The notes under the pieces were generated by a model. That model worked only from the letters and a program-made list of their open reading frames with translations, was not told the DNA's origin and did not search any database. A program made the translations under genes and the position numbers. DNA of 64,000 nucleotides from Caecitellus pseudoparvulus (lineage: Eukaryota; Bigyra: Bicosoecida). Below, in pieces: positions 45,617 through 56,500 of this stretch; the first letter of the stretch is position 1; each line of letters starts with the position of its first letter. The DNA is taken from assembly GCA_965644315.1 (NCBI GenBank), contig CBFFRQ010000062.1, forward strand, positions 186,001-250,000, given 5' to 3'.

Positions 45617-47515
45617 ATGGGTGGAGTCACAGGTGACGTTGGCGCAGGCACAAACCATGCCGTGCTGGTGCTTGCCCTTGGAAGCGTGCTGGCATGGGCA
45701 CTGCTCATTGGCTTGGAGCAGATCCGGCGACACCACATCGCTGCCATTGCCGTGTACCAAAGTAGAAAACGCGCGCAGGGGCGCAGGGGCAAGCGCCGGG
45801 TGCACGCGTGCTCTTTTCGGCAGCTGGTTGACTGGGTGTACATCACGGCAGTGTTGATGCTCATTGTGCAAGTGTTCATGTTTGGTCTGGAAGGGCACGT
45901 GAACTTGGACCCTGTCATGATCGTTTCCTTTCGTCTCCCTGCCGCCATGCTGCAGCTGTGCTGCACTGCAGTATGTCTCAGGTGGCGACGCCTGGTGAAG
46001 CTGCTTCGTGATATGAAGCGCATCAAGTCCCGCCTCGCCATTGGCAAGTATAAGTGGGAGCTGGCAGTGTGTCTGACCTTTCAGGTGGGGCTCATGGCTG
46101 TGTTGGCCTCACGCAGCCTGACTGCGCAGCCTGAAGCAGCCCGCATCGTCTGCGAAGTGCTGGCAGTGGTGTACGGCGGGGGCAACGTCGTGGTTGCACT
46201 GTGGTTTGCGCAGAAACTGTCTGCAGTGCTGTTCGAGACGACGCGCATTCCGCTGCCGGCGCTCATCCGGGCACTCACCTGCCAGTGCCGCTGCCATGCA
46301 GAGCCTCCCAGCTTCCGGAGCCAGAGCTCCGCGGAACTCTCAGGCAAGATGTCCGTCAGTGCCGGCGAGCAGCAACGGGGCATCTTCACAGAGCTGGTGT
46401 CTACGATGGGCCGAGCCCTGCTGCTTTGGACCCTGGCGGGGCTACTGTGGGTCGCCGGCATCGCTCTGGACGCGCTGCAGTACCGTGCTTTGCTGCGGGT
46501 GCCGCACTATGCCGTGGGGGCCTGTGCAGTCGCTGGCAACACGTGCCTCATCGCAGGGCTGTCACAGAGCCTGTGGTCTCAGGGCCCGCTGGCTGACCTG
46601 GGCGATGGCTGCATAGCTTCCGTCGCTGACGTACTTTGTGGCCCCTGCCTCTCTGCCGTGCAGGCCTGTGCCTCCAGCGACGCGTGCCAAGCGTGCCTGG
46701 CGCGGGTGCTGCAGGCGGAAGACATCGCCCACGACGCGCCCGAGGACGAAGCCCTGCCATCTGCGACGCCCACTCCTCGAGGGAGTTTGCAGCCTGCGGA
46801 TCCCCCCTGCGATGGGGGCGGAGAGGGTGAGGAAGAGGACCCAGGGGGGCCGCCGCCAGGCCTGCCTGCAGGCGAACCCACGCTGGAGCCGGCCAGGAAA
46901 CCCACCAGGTCCTTTGCCAGCGTCGCAAGGCTGGTGATGGCAGGGAACCATTGGACCAGCGTGCAGCGGCTGTCCTTCAACGATATTGAAGACGGCAGCG
47001 AATTATTGGCTGGTGCGGCAGGCTCTGACGTGAGTGCTGCTCCAGGACGCCAGCCACAATGGCACAACGCGCTGCGGGCCATTCAGCTGATGCAGAGGGG
47101 TGGTGCAGGCGGGCCAGGTGCGGCAAAGCCGCCCAGTCCACCAACACCTCGTAGGCACAGCCTGGTAGTGAGGACGGCTGCATCGGCTGCAGCAGGCGCT
47201 GCACACAAGCCGCCTTCCCGCGACGCTGCAACGTGGCCTGCCGTACACCGAGCCTCGCGCGTGGCCCGAGCATCACTGGTCAGTGTGGAGTCTTTGAACG
47301 TGACGAGCCCTATATGGAGCCGCGTGCCATCTGTGGGCCGCGGCCCCAGCTCGCGCCACCACAGCATTGCCGTCTCGCCGCGAGGTTCGCGGCCGCCAAC
47401 AGGCGCGCCGCCAACCCGGTCCTTCTCCATTGCCCTGCACGCAGAGGGGCGGGGCGCCTGGATTGCCAGGCGCGATGTGAATGGCCTTCTGGATGAGCTG
47501 AATGCACTGTCGTGA
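45617..47515 (+). CDS. Putative seven-TM protein with long cytosolic tail
   Basis: A single exon of 632 residues. Seven hydrophobic segments can be read: AVLVLALGSVLAWALLIGL, WVYITAVLMLIVQVFMFG, the block from PVMIVSFRLPAAMLQL, LAVCLTFQVGLMAVLAS, IVCEVLAVVYGGGNVVVALWF, LLLWTLAGLLWVAGIAL and AVGACAVAGNTCLIAGL. The positively charged loops (QSRKRAQGRRGKRR; RWRRLVKLLRDMKRIKSR) fit cytosolic loops after TM1 and TM3. From about residue 325 the chain is soluble, with a Cys-rich stretch (CGPCLSAVQACASSDACQACL), then acidic/Pro-rich and Ser/Arg-rich low complexity. It resembles a receptor in layout only; no family motif such as DRY or NPxxY is seen. Stop is 1 nt from the stop of the armadillo giant on the other strand. 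Confidence 0.65.
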   Translation: MGGVTGDVGAGTNHAVLVLALGSVLAWALLIGLEQIRRHHIAAIAVYQSRKRAQGRRGKRRVHACSFRQLVDWVYITAVLMLIVQVFMFGLEGHVNLDPVMIVSFRLPAAMLQLCCTAVCLRWRRLVKLLRDMKRIKSRLAIGKYKWELAVCLTFQVGLMAVLASRSLTAQPEAARIVCEVLAVVYGGGNVVVALWFAQKLSAVLFETTRIPLPALIRALTCQCRCHAEPPSFRSQSSAELSGKMSVSAGEQQRGIFTELVSTMGRALLLWTLAGLLWVAGIALDALQYRALLRVPHYAVGACAVAGNTCLIAGLSQSLWSQGPLADLGDGCIASVADVLCGPCLSAVQACASSDACQACLARVLQAEDIAHDAPEDEALPSATPTPRGSLQPADPPCDGGGEGEEEDPGGPPPGLPAGEPTLEPARKPTRSFASVARLVMAGNHWTSVQRLSFNDIEDGSELLAGAAGSDVSAAPGRQPQWHNALRAIQLMQRGGAGGPGAAKPPSPPTPRRHSLVVRTAASAAAGAAHKPPSRDAATWPAVHRASRVARASLVSVESLNVTSPIWSRVPSVGRGPSSRHHSIAVSPRGSRPPTGAPPTRSFSIALHAEGRGAWIARRDVNGLLDELNALS

Positions 47516-47516
47516 A

Positions 47517-50500
47517 TTACGGCTGGGAGGCGTGACTGCCTTGGCGGGAAGTGGTGCTCGGCACTGACACCATGGCTGCCGCTTTCCCGCTGCTGGCGGC
47601 TGACGATGGGCGGCGCGCCTGCTCTGACGGCACCCCTGACGTGCCTGGCCCAGGCTGCCCCGAGCGTGTGGGTGTTGTGGTGGCCGTCGTTGCCGCAGCA
47701 CTTGCGGGGGCAGGCGCTGTGCTCGTCGTGGCGTGTGCAGTGGGCGCCTGCACACCTTGCTGCGGTGCAGGTGGGCTCTCTGCCGCAGCAGCGTGGGCTG
47801 CCGTGGCACCATGCTTGGCTCGAGGGGCTTTCCCCTTAGTGTCACGCTTGCCCTTGCTTTGGCGCTTGGGCGCGCCGCGCTTGCGGGATGGCGGGGGCGC
47901 CAACGTTCCGCGTTTGAACGGCGACGGAGCAGGCAACGCTGACTGATACGCGCTCAGCGCCTGCCCACCCGTCACAGTGCGCTTCATGGACAGCGAGTGG
48001 CCTTTGTGTTGCATGGTGGCCTCCACCGCAGCCATGCCCTTGCTCTGTGGCGGCTTCTTGCGGCGCAGGGTGGTTGACGTGGGGGGCAGGGCGTTTTTCC
48101 GCTGACCAGCGGCAGGTTGGCTGGCTGGTCGCGCCGCCTGCTCAGACCCGCCGGCACTGCCCTCCGCGGCAGCAGGTCTCTTGGACGGCGTTGCTTTGTT
48201 GGGTGGTGGGGACAAGTAGCCTTTGCGCACCACAGACCGTCCCTTGAGGGGCGTCAGCGTCGTTGTGTTTTTCCGCCGGCGACGGCGCTCTGCCGCCTCG
48301 CGCGACGCACGCTGCTCCTTGGCCCACGCGTCGCTGCTGGCCTGCATGCGTGAGAACACCTGGGGTGCCGCTGCAGCCTGGTCATCACGGGTGCCGCGGT
48401 CACCTCGCGGGGTGACGGGCGGAGCACTGTCGGCCTGAGGCGCTGGCGCGGCGGGCAGTGTTTCTACGGACTGCACGGCGCCCTTGCTGGGCGTGCTGCC
48501 GCGTGCGTGCTGCCGCAGCCACCACGGCTGGGTCGTCGGCCCATCAGCCTTGCCTTCTGACCCGCTGAGGGTGGGGGTGGAGCGAGTGCCCACCTCCCCC
48601 CCCAACACCATGGTCACACTGTCTCCCGCTCGTGTGCCACGGCCCAGGCGATCGCCACCCCCCGCGGCATCGGGGCCTGTCCCCATGGAACCCTCGGCCC
48701 AGCTGGATCGCCTGGGCCCACCCCCTAGTCGGGGCGATGGGCCCACCTGCACCTCCCTCTGCGCCTCAAAGTCCATGGCCGCCGCATGCACCGTGTCTGT
48801 GGCCACCTGCCGCGACTGGTTGTGCAGGAGCGACCCCAGGCCCAGGCGGTTGCTGGCCCGCCGAACAACATGGGAACTCACAGTGCGCTGGGCAGCCACC
48901 GAGGCCGCTGCGGCACGCTCCTCTGGGGACACGTGCAGCTCAGCCTCCGGCACCGCAGTGTGGGCCCAGTGTGGGTGGGCCGATGCGGAATCCGCAAGTT
49001 CCGCACGCATGGAGGCGGCGGAGGCCAGCAGCGCCGCGCGACTGTGAGGGTCCGCCCCCCCCGGGGAGGAGGGGCGGACAGCACCGCCCCTGCCGCCGCC
49101 GCCGCCCACCACCACCACTGGCGCGTAGGCGGGGCGCAGAGACGGCGGCAGAGCTGCGAAAGCCAGGGCCAGAGCCTCTGAGCCAGTGGCGGCCCCGCCG
49201 CCGCCGCCGCCGCCGCCGCCACTGCCGCCGCTGCCTCTGCGGCTGCTACCCCGGGACACCCCTAGCAGGCCGGATGAGGTTGGGTCCTCGCCCTGCGGCA
49301 GCAGGAGGCGGATGCGGGAGAGGCCACGGGGGACCCCGTCCACACCGGACCCGGCCCGACCCCGCTCCAGCAGCTCCAGGTCAAAGGCGGCGGTGTCCGC
49401 ACCCCCGCCCCCCGCCAGGCTGCTGAGGGCGGCGGAGGCGACACTGCCGCTGGAGGTGCGGGGAGGGACGCCCCACCCCCCCTCGGCGTCCTCCTCCACC
49501 CCCCCTCCAGACCGCCAGGAGGGCTCCGAGAAGAGCAGCCCCCCCCCCGTACGGGAACCGGACCTGCCCCCGGGCGAGGTGCCCCCCCCCCATCCCAGCC
49601 TGGACGGCGACGTCTGTCCCAGCACATCCAACACACGTGGGGATCGCTTGGGCAGGGCTTTGAGGGTGCTGCCACTGCCCTGTGAGTCCAGGCTGGTTCG
49701 CTTGGTCCACACGTGGGCCAGGGCGGCGCTGGCGTGGAGGCTGCGCAGGAACGCCGCGTGTTCCGCCTTTCCTGCGTGTTCCGCCTTGCCGCCAGCGGGC
49801 AACGGCGGCAGCAGCGCCTTGCCCTCCTGCACGTCCTGGGCAGACCGCCCCAGGAGGGGCAGAAACGCCCCCGTGCCAGCCTCCAGGGCCACTGCCTCGA
49901 TGCCCAGGAGGTGTGAGGGGGGGGACGGCAGGGGGCTCCACACTGCTAGGCGCTCCACGGAGAGTGGGATGAGGGCGGCCGCCGCGACGGCGAACTCCGG
50001 CAGGGCGAAGCTGGCCAGGAGCATGCGATCTGAGGTCGTGAAGGCGGCATCCGCCACCCCCGGCATGCGGTTGGCCAGTGCGAGGGACCAGGGGGGGGTG
50101 GACCCCCCCTCCCGGCCGGACCCCAGCGACTGCCCCCATGGCTCCACCTCCACGCCCCTGCCGCCGGCTGGGGCCAGGGGCGTGGAGGCCTCCTGGTCAC
50201 TGGCGACCGCACTGGCGGCTGTGCCGGGTCGCTGGCGAGACTGTGGCGTGCGGGGGGGGCGCATGCCGGCAGCGGGCGGCCCCCCCCCGCCCGGCGTCCC
50301 AGACACGGTGGCAGTGGGCGCGGAGGGGGTCTCCCCTCCGCGCCCGCTGCCCTCATCCGAGTCAGAAACCGACGCATACGACTCCACCTCGGACACTTGG
50401 GCCAGGGAGCCCCCCTCCAGGGAGGGCGCGACCCCCCCCTTACCCCCCTCCCGGGCGGAGCCCCCCTCCCCAAGCCCCACGCTCCCGGAGCTGCCTTGAC

Positions 50501-53500
50501 GAGGCACCTGCGCGGCAGGGGTGGGCCCACCCCCCGCCTGCACGGGGTCCGGCAGCAGCAAGAGGACCGAGGTCACCAGGTCAGCGTTGTCTGCGACCGC
50601 GCTGGCGCTCATGGTGCCGCTGCTGCTGATGCGTTGCAGCGCCACGCCGCACCATTTCCGCACGCCAGCGGGGACACCCGACCTGGACGTCATGGCGGAC
50701 AGTGCCGGGACGGTGCGGTCCAGCAACAGCACGGCCCGCACTGGCTCAGGGCAGCCAGCCAGCCGGGCGATGGCCTCTGCACAGGCTTCGGAGGTGGACC
50801 CGCGTGACTCCTGCATGCACAGGAGCAGGGCGGGGGTGGGTCGCAAGGCGGCCAGGGGCTGGGTGCGCATGCGCGCCACGGCATCCACACTGGGCATGCC
50901 GCCGGCATCCGCCCCCCCACCGCGCCCCCCCCCCCCTGCGTGGTGGTACAGGGGGTCTTGTGGCAGTGCCGCGAGAGTCGCGGGGCCCTGCTGCACCAGC
51001 AGCTGGGCGGCGGTGACCGCGTCGCTGTGCGACAGGCCCCCCAGTGCGGCCCTCGCAGCAGGGGGGTCGCACCCCCCCCCCAGACTCCACAGACCAGCAG
51101 TCAGCTCGGGGGCGGGGTCCACCCCCTCCGGCAAGCACCCCGTGAGCCAGGTCAGCCAGGTGCCGGGGGCGGATGTGGCGAGGGCCGCAGCGGGGAGGCC
51201 CGCGACACGCGCGACCTCAACTAGCACAGAGGCCGCACACTCCTCCACCTCCGCCAGGTGCTGGGCCCCCAGGGCGATGCGGTCCCCCGCCTCCAGCGTC
51301 TCCGCCAGGCGGGTGGCGTTCAGGGTGCCGTCTCGCGCCAGGCCGGCGATGTGCCGGCCCAGGGAGGAGGAGGAGGTCCACGCCTCCTGGGAGGGGGTGG
51401 ATGGTGGGGCGAACGGGGGCGCTTCACTCTCACCTGCAGCGGCAGGGGCAGGGGCAGGGGCAGCGGAGGGGCGGGAAGAGGGGGAGGGGCCCCACTGCAC
51501 CCCCCTGTGGCGGGAGGGGGAGGGGGGCACCAGGTTCGGCTGCACGGACGGCTCCACTGCCGCCGGGCCCCCCGCTGGTGTCCCCCCCTCCGATACGCGG
51601 CGCCCGGGTCGCCCCAGGTGCATGGCAGCGAAGGACTGGACCCGGGCCATGACCCCACCGGAGCTGGCGCCAGGGGGGGCGGCGGCATCCTCCTCCTCCC
51701 CCCCCCGCCGGGCCATGGTGGATGCCAGCGCACCCTGCCCCCACGGCGCCGCCACCGTCACCCCCTGCTGCAGCAACCACGGAAACCACCCCGCAATGAG
51801 GGCGGTGCCGGGGCGAGAGTCGGCATCCACGGCACTGAGCCAGGCGGACCCGCCCCCCCCTCCAAACATGCCACTGGCACTGGAGCCGCGGGAGGCACCA
51901 CGACTGGGCCCCCCGCCCCGACTGGGGGGGTGGCTGCCAGGGGGGGGGGGCGGCCCCCCCCCCTCGGCTGGGCTGGGCAGGGGCAGGAAGTCCCACCCCT
52001 CCCGCCCCGCACTGCACATGTGCAGGGGGGCGAACAGGAACAGGGGGTGGGCCACTGCCGCGGGCAGGGACCGCGCCATGGCCGCAGCCCGGGACCCCAG
52101 CGCCTTGCACACGGCGTGCCCCAGGAGGGGGGACCCGGGCGCCACGTACAGGGGGGCGGGTCCGGACCCCGCCGCCCCCCCATGCTTGGCCACCAGGGCC
52201 CGCGCCAGGCCCAGCTGTTGGCTGGGGGGCTGTGCTGCGTTGCCAGTCACCAGTTCCGTCGCGCGGGTGTGACCCGCCGCCCCCAGCAGCCATGCACTCT
52301 GTTCCGCCCTCTCCTCCGCCGCTGCTGCCTGTGCCGCAGCCTGGGTGTGGGCGTACGCCTCATGCAGGGTGGCGCGGGCTTCCGGAACACGCAGGAGTGT
52401 TCCGGCTGCAGCCTCCACCACCCCCGCCAGCAGCATGTGCCCCAGCAGGGGGGGGCACTGCTCCAGGGCTTGGGTGCTGGAGGGGGGGTCGTCGGGCGGC
52501 AGAGCCCCCCCCAACAGCGCCCGCACGCAGTGGGCGGCAGCGGACCGCATGGGTGCTGTGACGAACTCGCCCAGGCGGGTGGGCGGCAGGGGCACGGCGG
52601 CCCGGACGTGGGGCTTGCTCCAGGACCCCTCCCCCACCCACCCCTCCACGCCGTGGCGCCACACTGCGACCAGGGCCGCCGTTACAGCGGGGGGTGGCGC
52701 CACGGTGACTCGACTCATGAGCACTGCACACAGCAGGCGCGTGGCCAGGGTGGGCAGCCACAACAGGGACACGGGCACCGCCTGCCCCTGAGGGGGCGGG
52801 GGGGTGGGCCCACCCTCGCCGTCCTCCCCCGGGCCCAGCAGCAGCCCCCCCGTATCCGGGCGGAACAGGGGGTTCAGGTCCGCATGTGCTTCCGTGTTCA
52901 CGTAGGGGGCGTCGGGGGGGGCTAGGGCAGGCACGAGCCCGTCTGCCCCCCCCCACGCGGCGGCTGGCAGCCCCCCAAAGGTGGCCAGGAGGGGGGCCTC
53001 CTCCACACCCCCCCCCCCTCGGGGCGACAGCTCGTGCCGCGTCGCAGCAGTCGAGGGGGGGACAGGGGGGGTCAGGGCGGCGTGCGCGCCGGGCAGCATG
53101 AGCGCCGCCCAGGCGTGCAGCAGACACGGCATGTGCAGGGCGGCAGCACAGGCAGCGTGGGCCGTGACGACGCTCCAGGCGTGGGCCAGGCGGGGCAGGG
53201 TGTCGCGTGCGACCGTCACGCTGGCGGGGCGGGCAGGGGTGTGCCACGCGTGGGGGGGCGGTGTCCCCCCCCCCGCCCCCCCCAGCATGAACCATGCATG
53301 GGGCACGGAGCGTGTGGAGGGGGGGGGCAACGCCGCCTCGCCCCCCGCCACTGTCGGGCGAAGGGGAAAGGCGTGTGCCGGGGACACCATGGAGGAGGTG
53401 GGGTCCGCCAGGGCCGTGAGGGTGATCTCCCGGGTACACCCCAGGCTGGGCACGGAGCCGCCCAGCACCAGGCCCAGGCTCTGCACCAGGAGGTGGCGGG

Positions 53501-56500
53501 AGAGGGCGGGCTGCCCCGCCAACACCGCTGCCACCTCCCCACTGGGGTGTGTGAAGGCGTGCTGCAGAGCACAGGTGCAGGCATGCACCAGCACCGCCTG
53601 GGTGTCCAGGCGCAGCTGCGGAGAGTCGGAGGAGCCGTCCGCCGTCGCGCCCCCCGCGAACCCCGGCAAACTGCGGAGCACCCAGGAATTGTGTGCGTTC
53701 AGTGTGACGGAAGAGGCGGGGTGCAGGTGCTGCCCCTGGCCCTGCTCAGGGCCAGGCTGCAGCTGCAGCACTGTCAGGGTGAGCGTGCGGAGAATGCGCA
53801 ACCAGCCGATTTGCACGAGGCCGGGCAAGCACTCCCGCACGGCTGACAGGTGGTGTGTGGCGATGGCTGTGGCGATGAGGGTGCGTGCGAGGAGGGAGGA
53901 GGGCGTGACGCCCCCCTCCTCCTGCCAGCGGCCCACGCGTGTGATGGCGGCCAGCTGTCGCGTGCGACACAGCAACGCCGCCAACAGGTGCTGCGCCGTG
54001 AGGGGCGAGGCAGCCACTTCCTCCGCCGCAGCAGGCGTGCCCAGAATGCGTGCCAGTGCAATGGCGCACCGCGTCAGGCCCAGCAAGTCAGCGTTCATGG
54101 TGGCTTCACACAGTGCCGCCATGGCTCCCTTGCGCACCAGCTGCAGGTGCAGGGCGGGGTGTTGCGCCAGGCCTGCCAGCACCCGCGTGACGTTGCCACG
54201 CACGGCAGGGTGCACGGAGGAGGCCAGGGTGGTCAGCGCCTCCATGCTACGGCGGTCAGCCAGCACAGGCAGGAACGCCTCGGGGGGTTGCTGGGAGGGG
54301 GGGGCATCCGCCTCGCCACCCCCCCCCTCCTCCGCCTCGCCACCCCCCCCCTCCAGACCCTCCGCCACCCCCGCCGTGCCGCGGTGCAGGGACCCCGTCA
54401 CCATGGCGTCCAAGGTCGCATCTGCGACCAGGTTGGCCAGCAGGGTGGTCGCAGTGAGCTGCGACGCCGCCTCCGCCACCCGTGGCGCCGCCAGGATGAT
54501 GGCGAGGCAGTTCAGGCCCGGGTCATACGTGGCGGACCCCACCGCCGGCACGCCCGCATCCCCCCCATCGACCCCCCCCTCACCCCCCTCCCCAGCAGGG
54601 GGCAGCCGGGCCTGCAGACTACCAGACGCTCGGCAGGCGAACTCGAACCCCGCCGACGCAAAACGGGCGGCCTGGGTGGCGGCGGTGACACACAGGTTGG
54701 TGCTGGCCAGGAACCGGGCGGGGGCGGCGTCACCCCCCCCCTCACCCCCCTCCTTACCCCCCCCTTCTGACTTGCTGTCCCCAGACCGGGCCGAGGCAAG
54801 GGCCGTGTCACCCGCCCCCACGCTGTCCAGCGCGCCACCCCGCCCACGAGCGGGGGATGCGGGGGCAGTGGACACGGGGGGGGGGGGTGGTCCCCCCCCG
54901 CCCCCCTCCTCCTCCAGCATGTCCATGCCAAAGTCCCCCAGCACGCCCAAGGCGGGGTCCCCCGCCCGGGAACAGTTCAAATCCTCCGCCACGGGCAGCT
55001 GCTCCAGCAGCGCAAAGGCCTGGCGGGGAGCAGGGTGCCCGCCGCCGCCCAGGTCCCCCCCCCCCGGACGCCGCCCCCGCCATCACCAAGTAGAAGGCCA
55101 CCCCCTCCCCCGCCGAGCCCAGCAAACTCGCCACGTTGGACTGTTTCCCAGTGGACACGGCATTGCGGGCGGCGCCAGCCAGGGCCCCCGCCCGCCGCCT
55201 GGTGCGCCGGCGTCGCCTGCGACCCCCCGCCCCAGTTGGCTCCAGCCCCAGCTCCCGCTGGTGCTTGGCCACCATCACCCCCGCCGCCTCGGCCCAGGGG
55301 GTGATGGTCCACAGGGGGGCGCCCATGTCCAGCGCCGCGGCACGGGCAGCCACCGCATCCTCCACGTCACTGTCTGCGCCGTGACCGCCGTGACCCCCCC
55401 CCTCTCCGGACCCGGCCCCCCCCCCCATGTCCGGGGGCAGGTATCCCCCCGGCAGCAAGTGCGCCTTCAACGCCACTCGCTCCACTTCAGAGGCGGAGGC
55501 GAGTTGCACCGTGGTTTCCGCCTCCACCGCCAACTTCACAGTGGCCCATAGCATGCCGCCCCGCAGGAGGTAGGGCCGGGCGGCGGGGTCCACAGCCAGG
55601 TTGAACAGGGCCGCCGTGGTGAGGTGTTTGGTGTGCCAGTCATCTGAGCGGAACAGCGCGCCCACTGTCATGGCACTGCCGATTTGACTGGCCACCATCT
55701 GCTGCTCACGGGATTGCCGGCGGGTGTCGGCGGGTGGGCCCATCGCCGCCGCCACCAGGCCATCCGCCCATTTCCGCACGGCGCCCTCGTCGGGAAACCG
55801 CGCCCCCAGGGCGGCCTTGTCCGCACCCCCCGCCTCCTTCTGCATCAGAGCCAGACCTTTGTGTTCCAAGTTGAACAGCACCTGCGTCACGGCAGCCACC
55901 ACCTGCCGCCACTCCAGCACCGCCCCACTGTGCGGCACACACGTCAGGTTGAACGCCGCCTGGGCGCACTCCCGCCGCAAGCCAGAGTCCACCGCCCGCG
56001 CATGGGCAGCCAGCATGCCCAGAACACCGTGCCGGATCAAGTGTTCGTGGCAGCTCTGCAGCGCGGACAGGCGGCACAGTGCGGAAATACAGTGCCCCTT
56101 CAGCTGGGGCCGACTGCGGGCGACGCGCGCGAGCGTTTCTATCGCGCCCTCGCGGCGGTGGTGGGCCCACCATGCGGCAGCACGCCCCTGCCACCCCTCT
56201 GCTTCCGCGTGCTCCTGTGCCCCCCCCTCGCGCTGTTCTGGGGGGGGGGGCTGGTCCGCCGCCCGTGGACGGGCCGCCTCGCTGCCTGCACCCCCCCCCT
56301 CAGACACACTGGAGTGTGCCCGAGGCTTCTTGATGGGGGTGGAGGCAGGGGCAGGGGCGGGGGTGGGGGCGACCGTGCCGCCACCACCACCGCTGACGAT
56401 GCTGCTGGCGACGTGGCTCATGACCTCCAGCACGCCAGCCGCCTCGCTCCACGGCGCAGCCACGGGGGAACCACCACGCCCCCCCACAATGGAATCGGCA

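Noticed and set aside
55020-55086. Apparent frameshift at an 11-C run in the armadillo giant
   Set aside because: A normal 67-nt intron (GTGATG...GCCAG) spans the run and joins the two frames in phase 0, so no frameshift or programmed slippage is needed.
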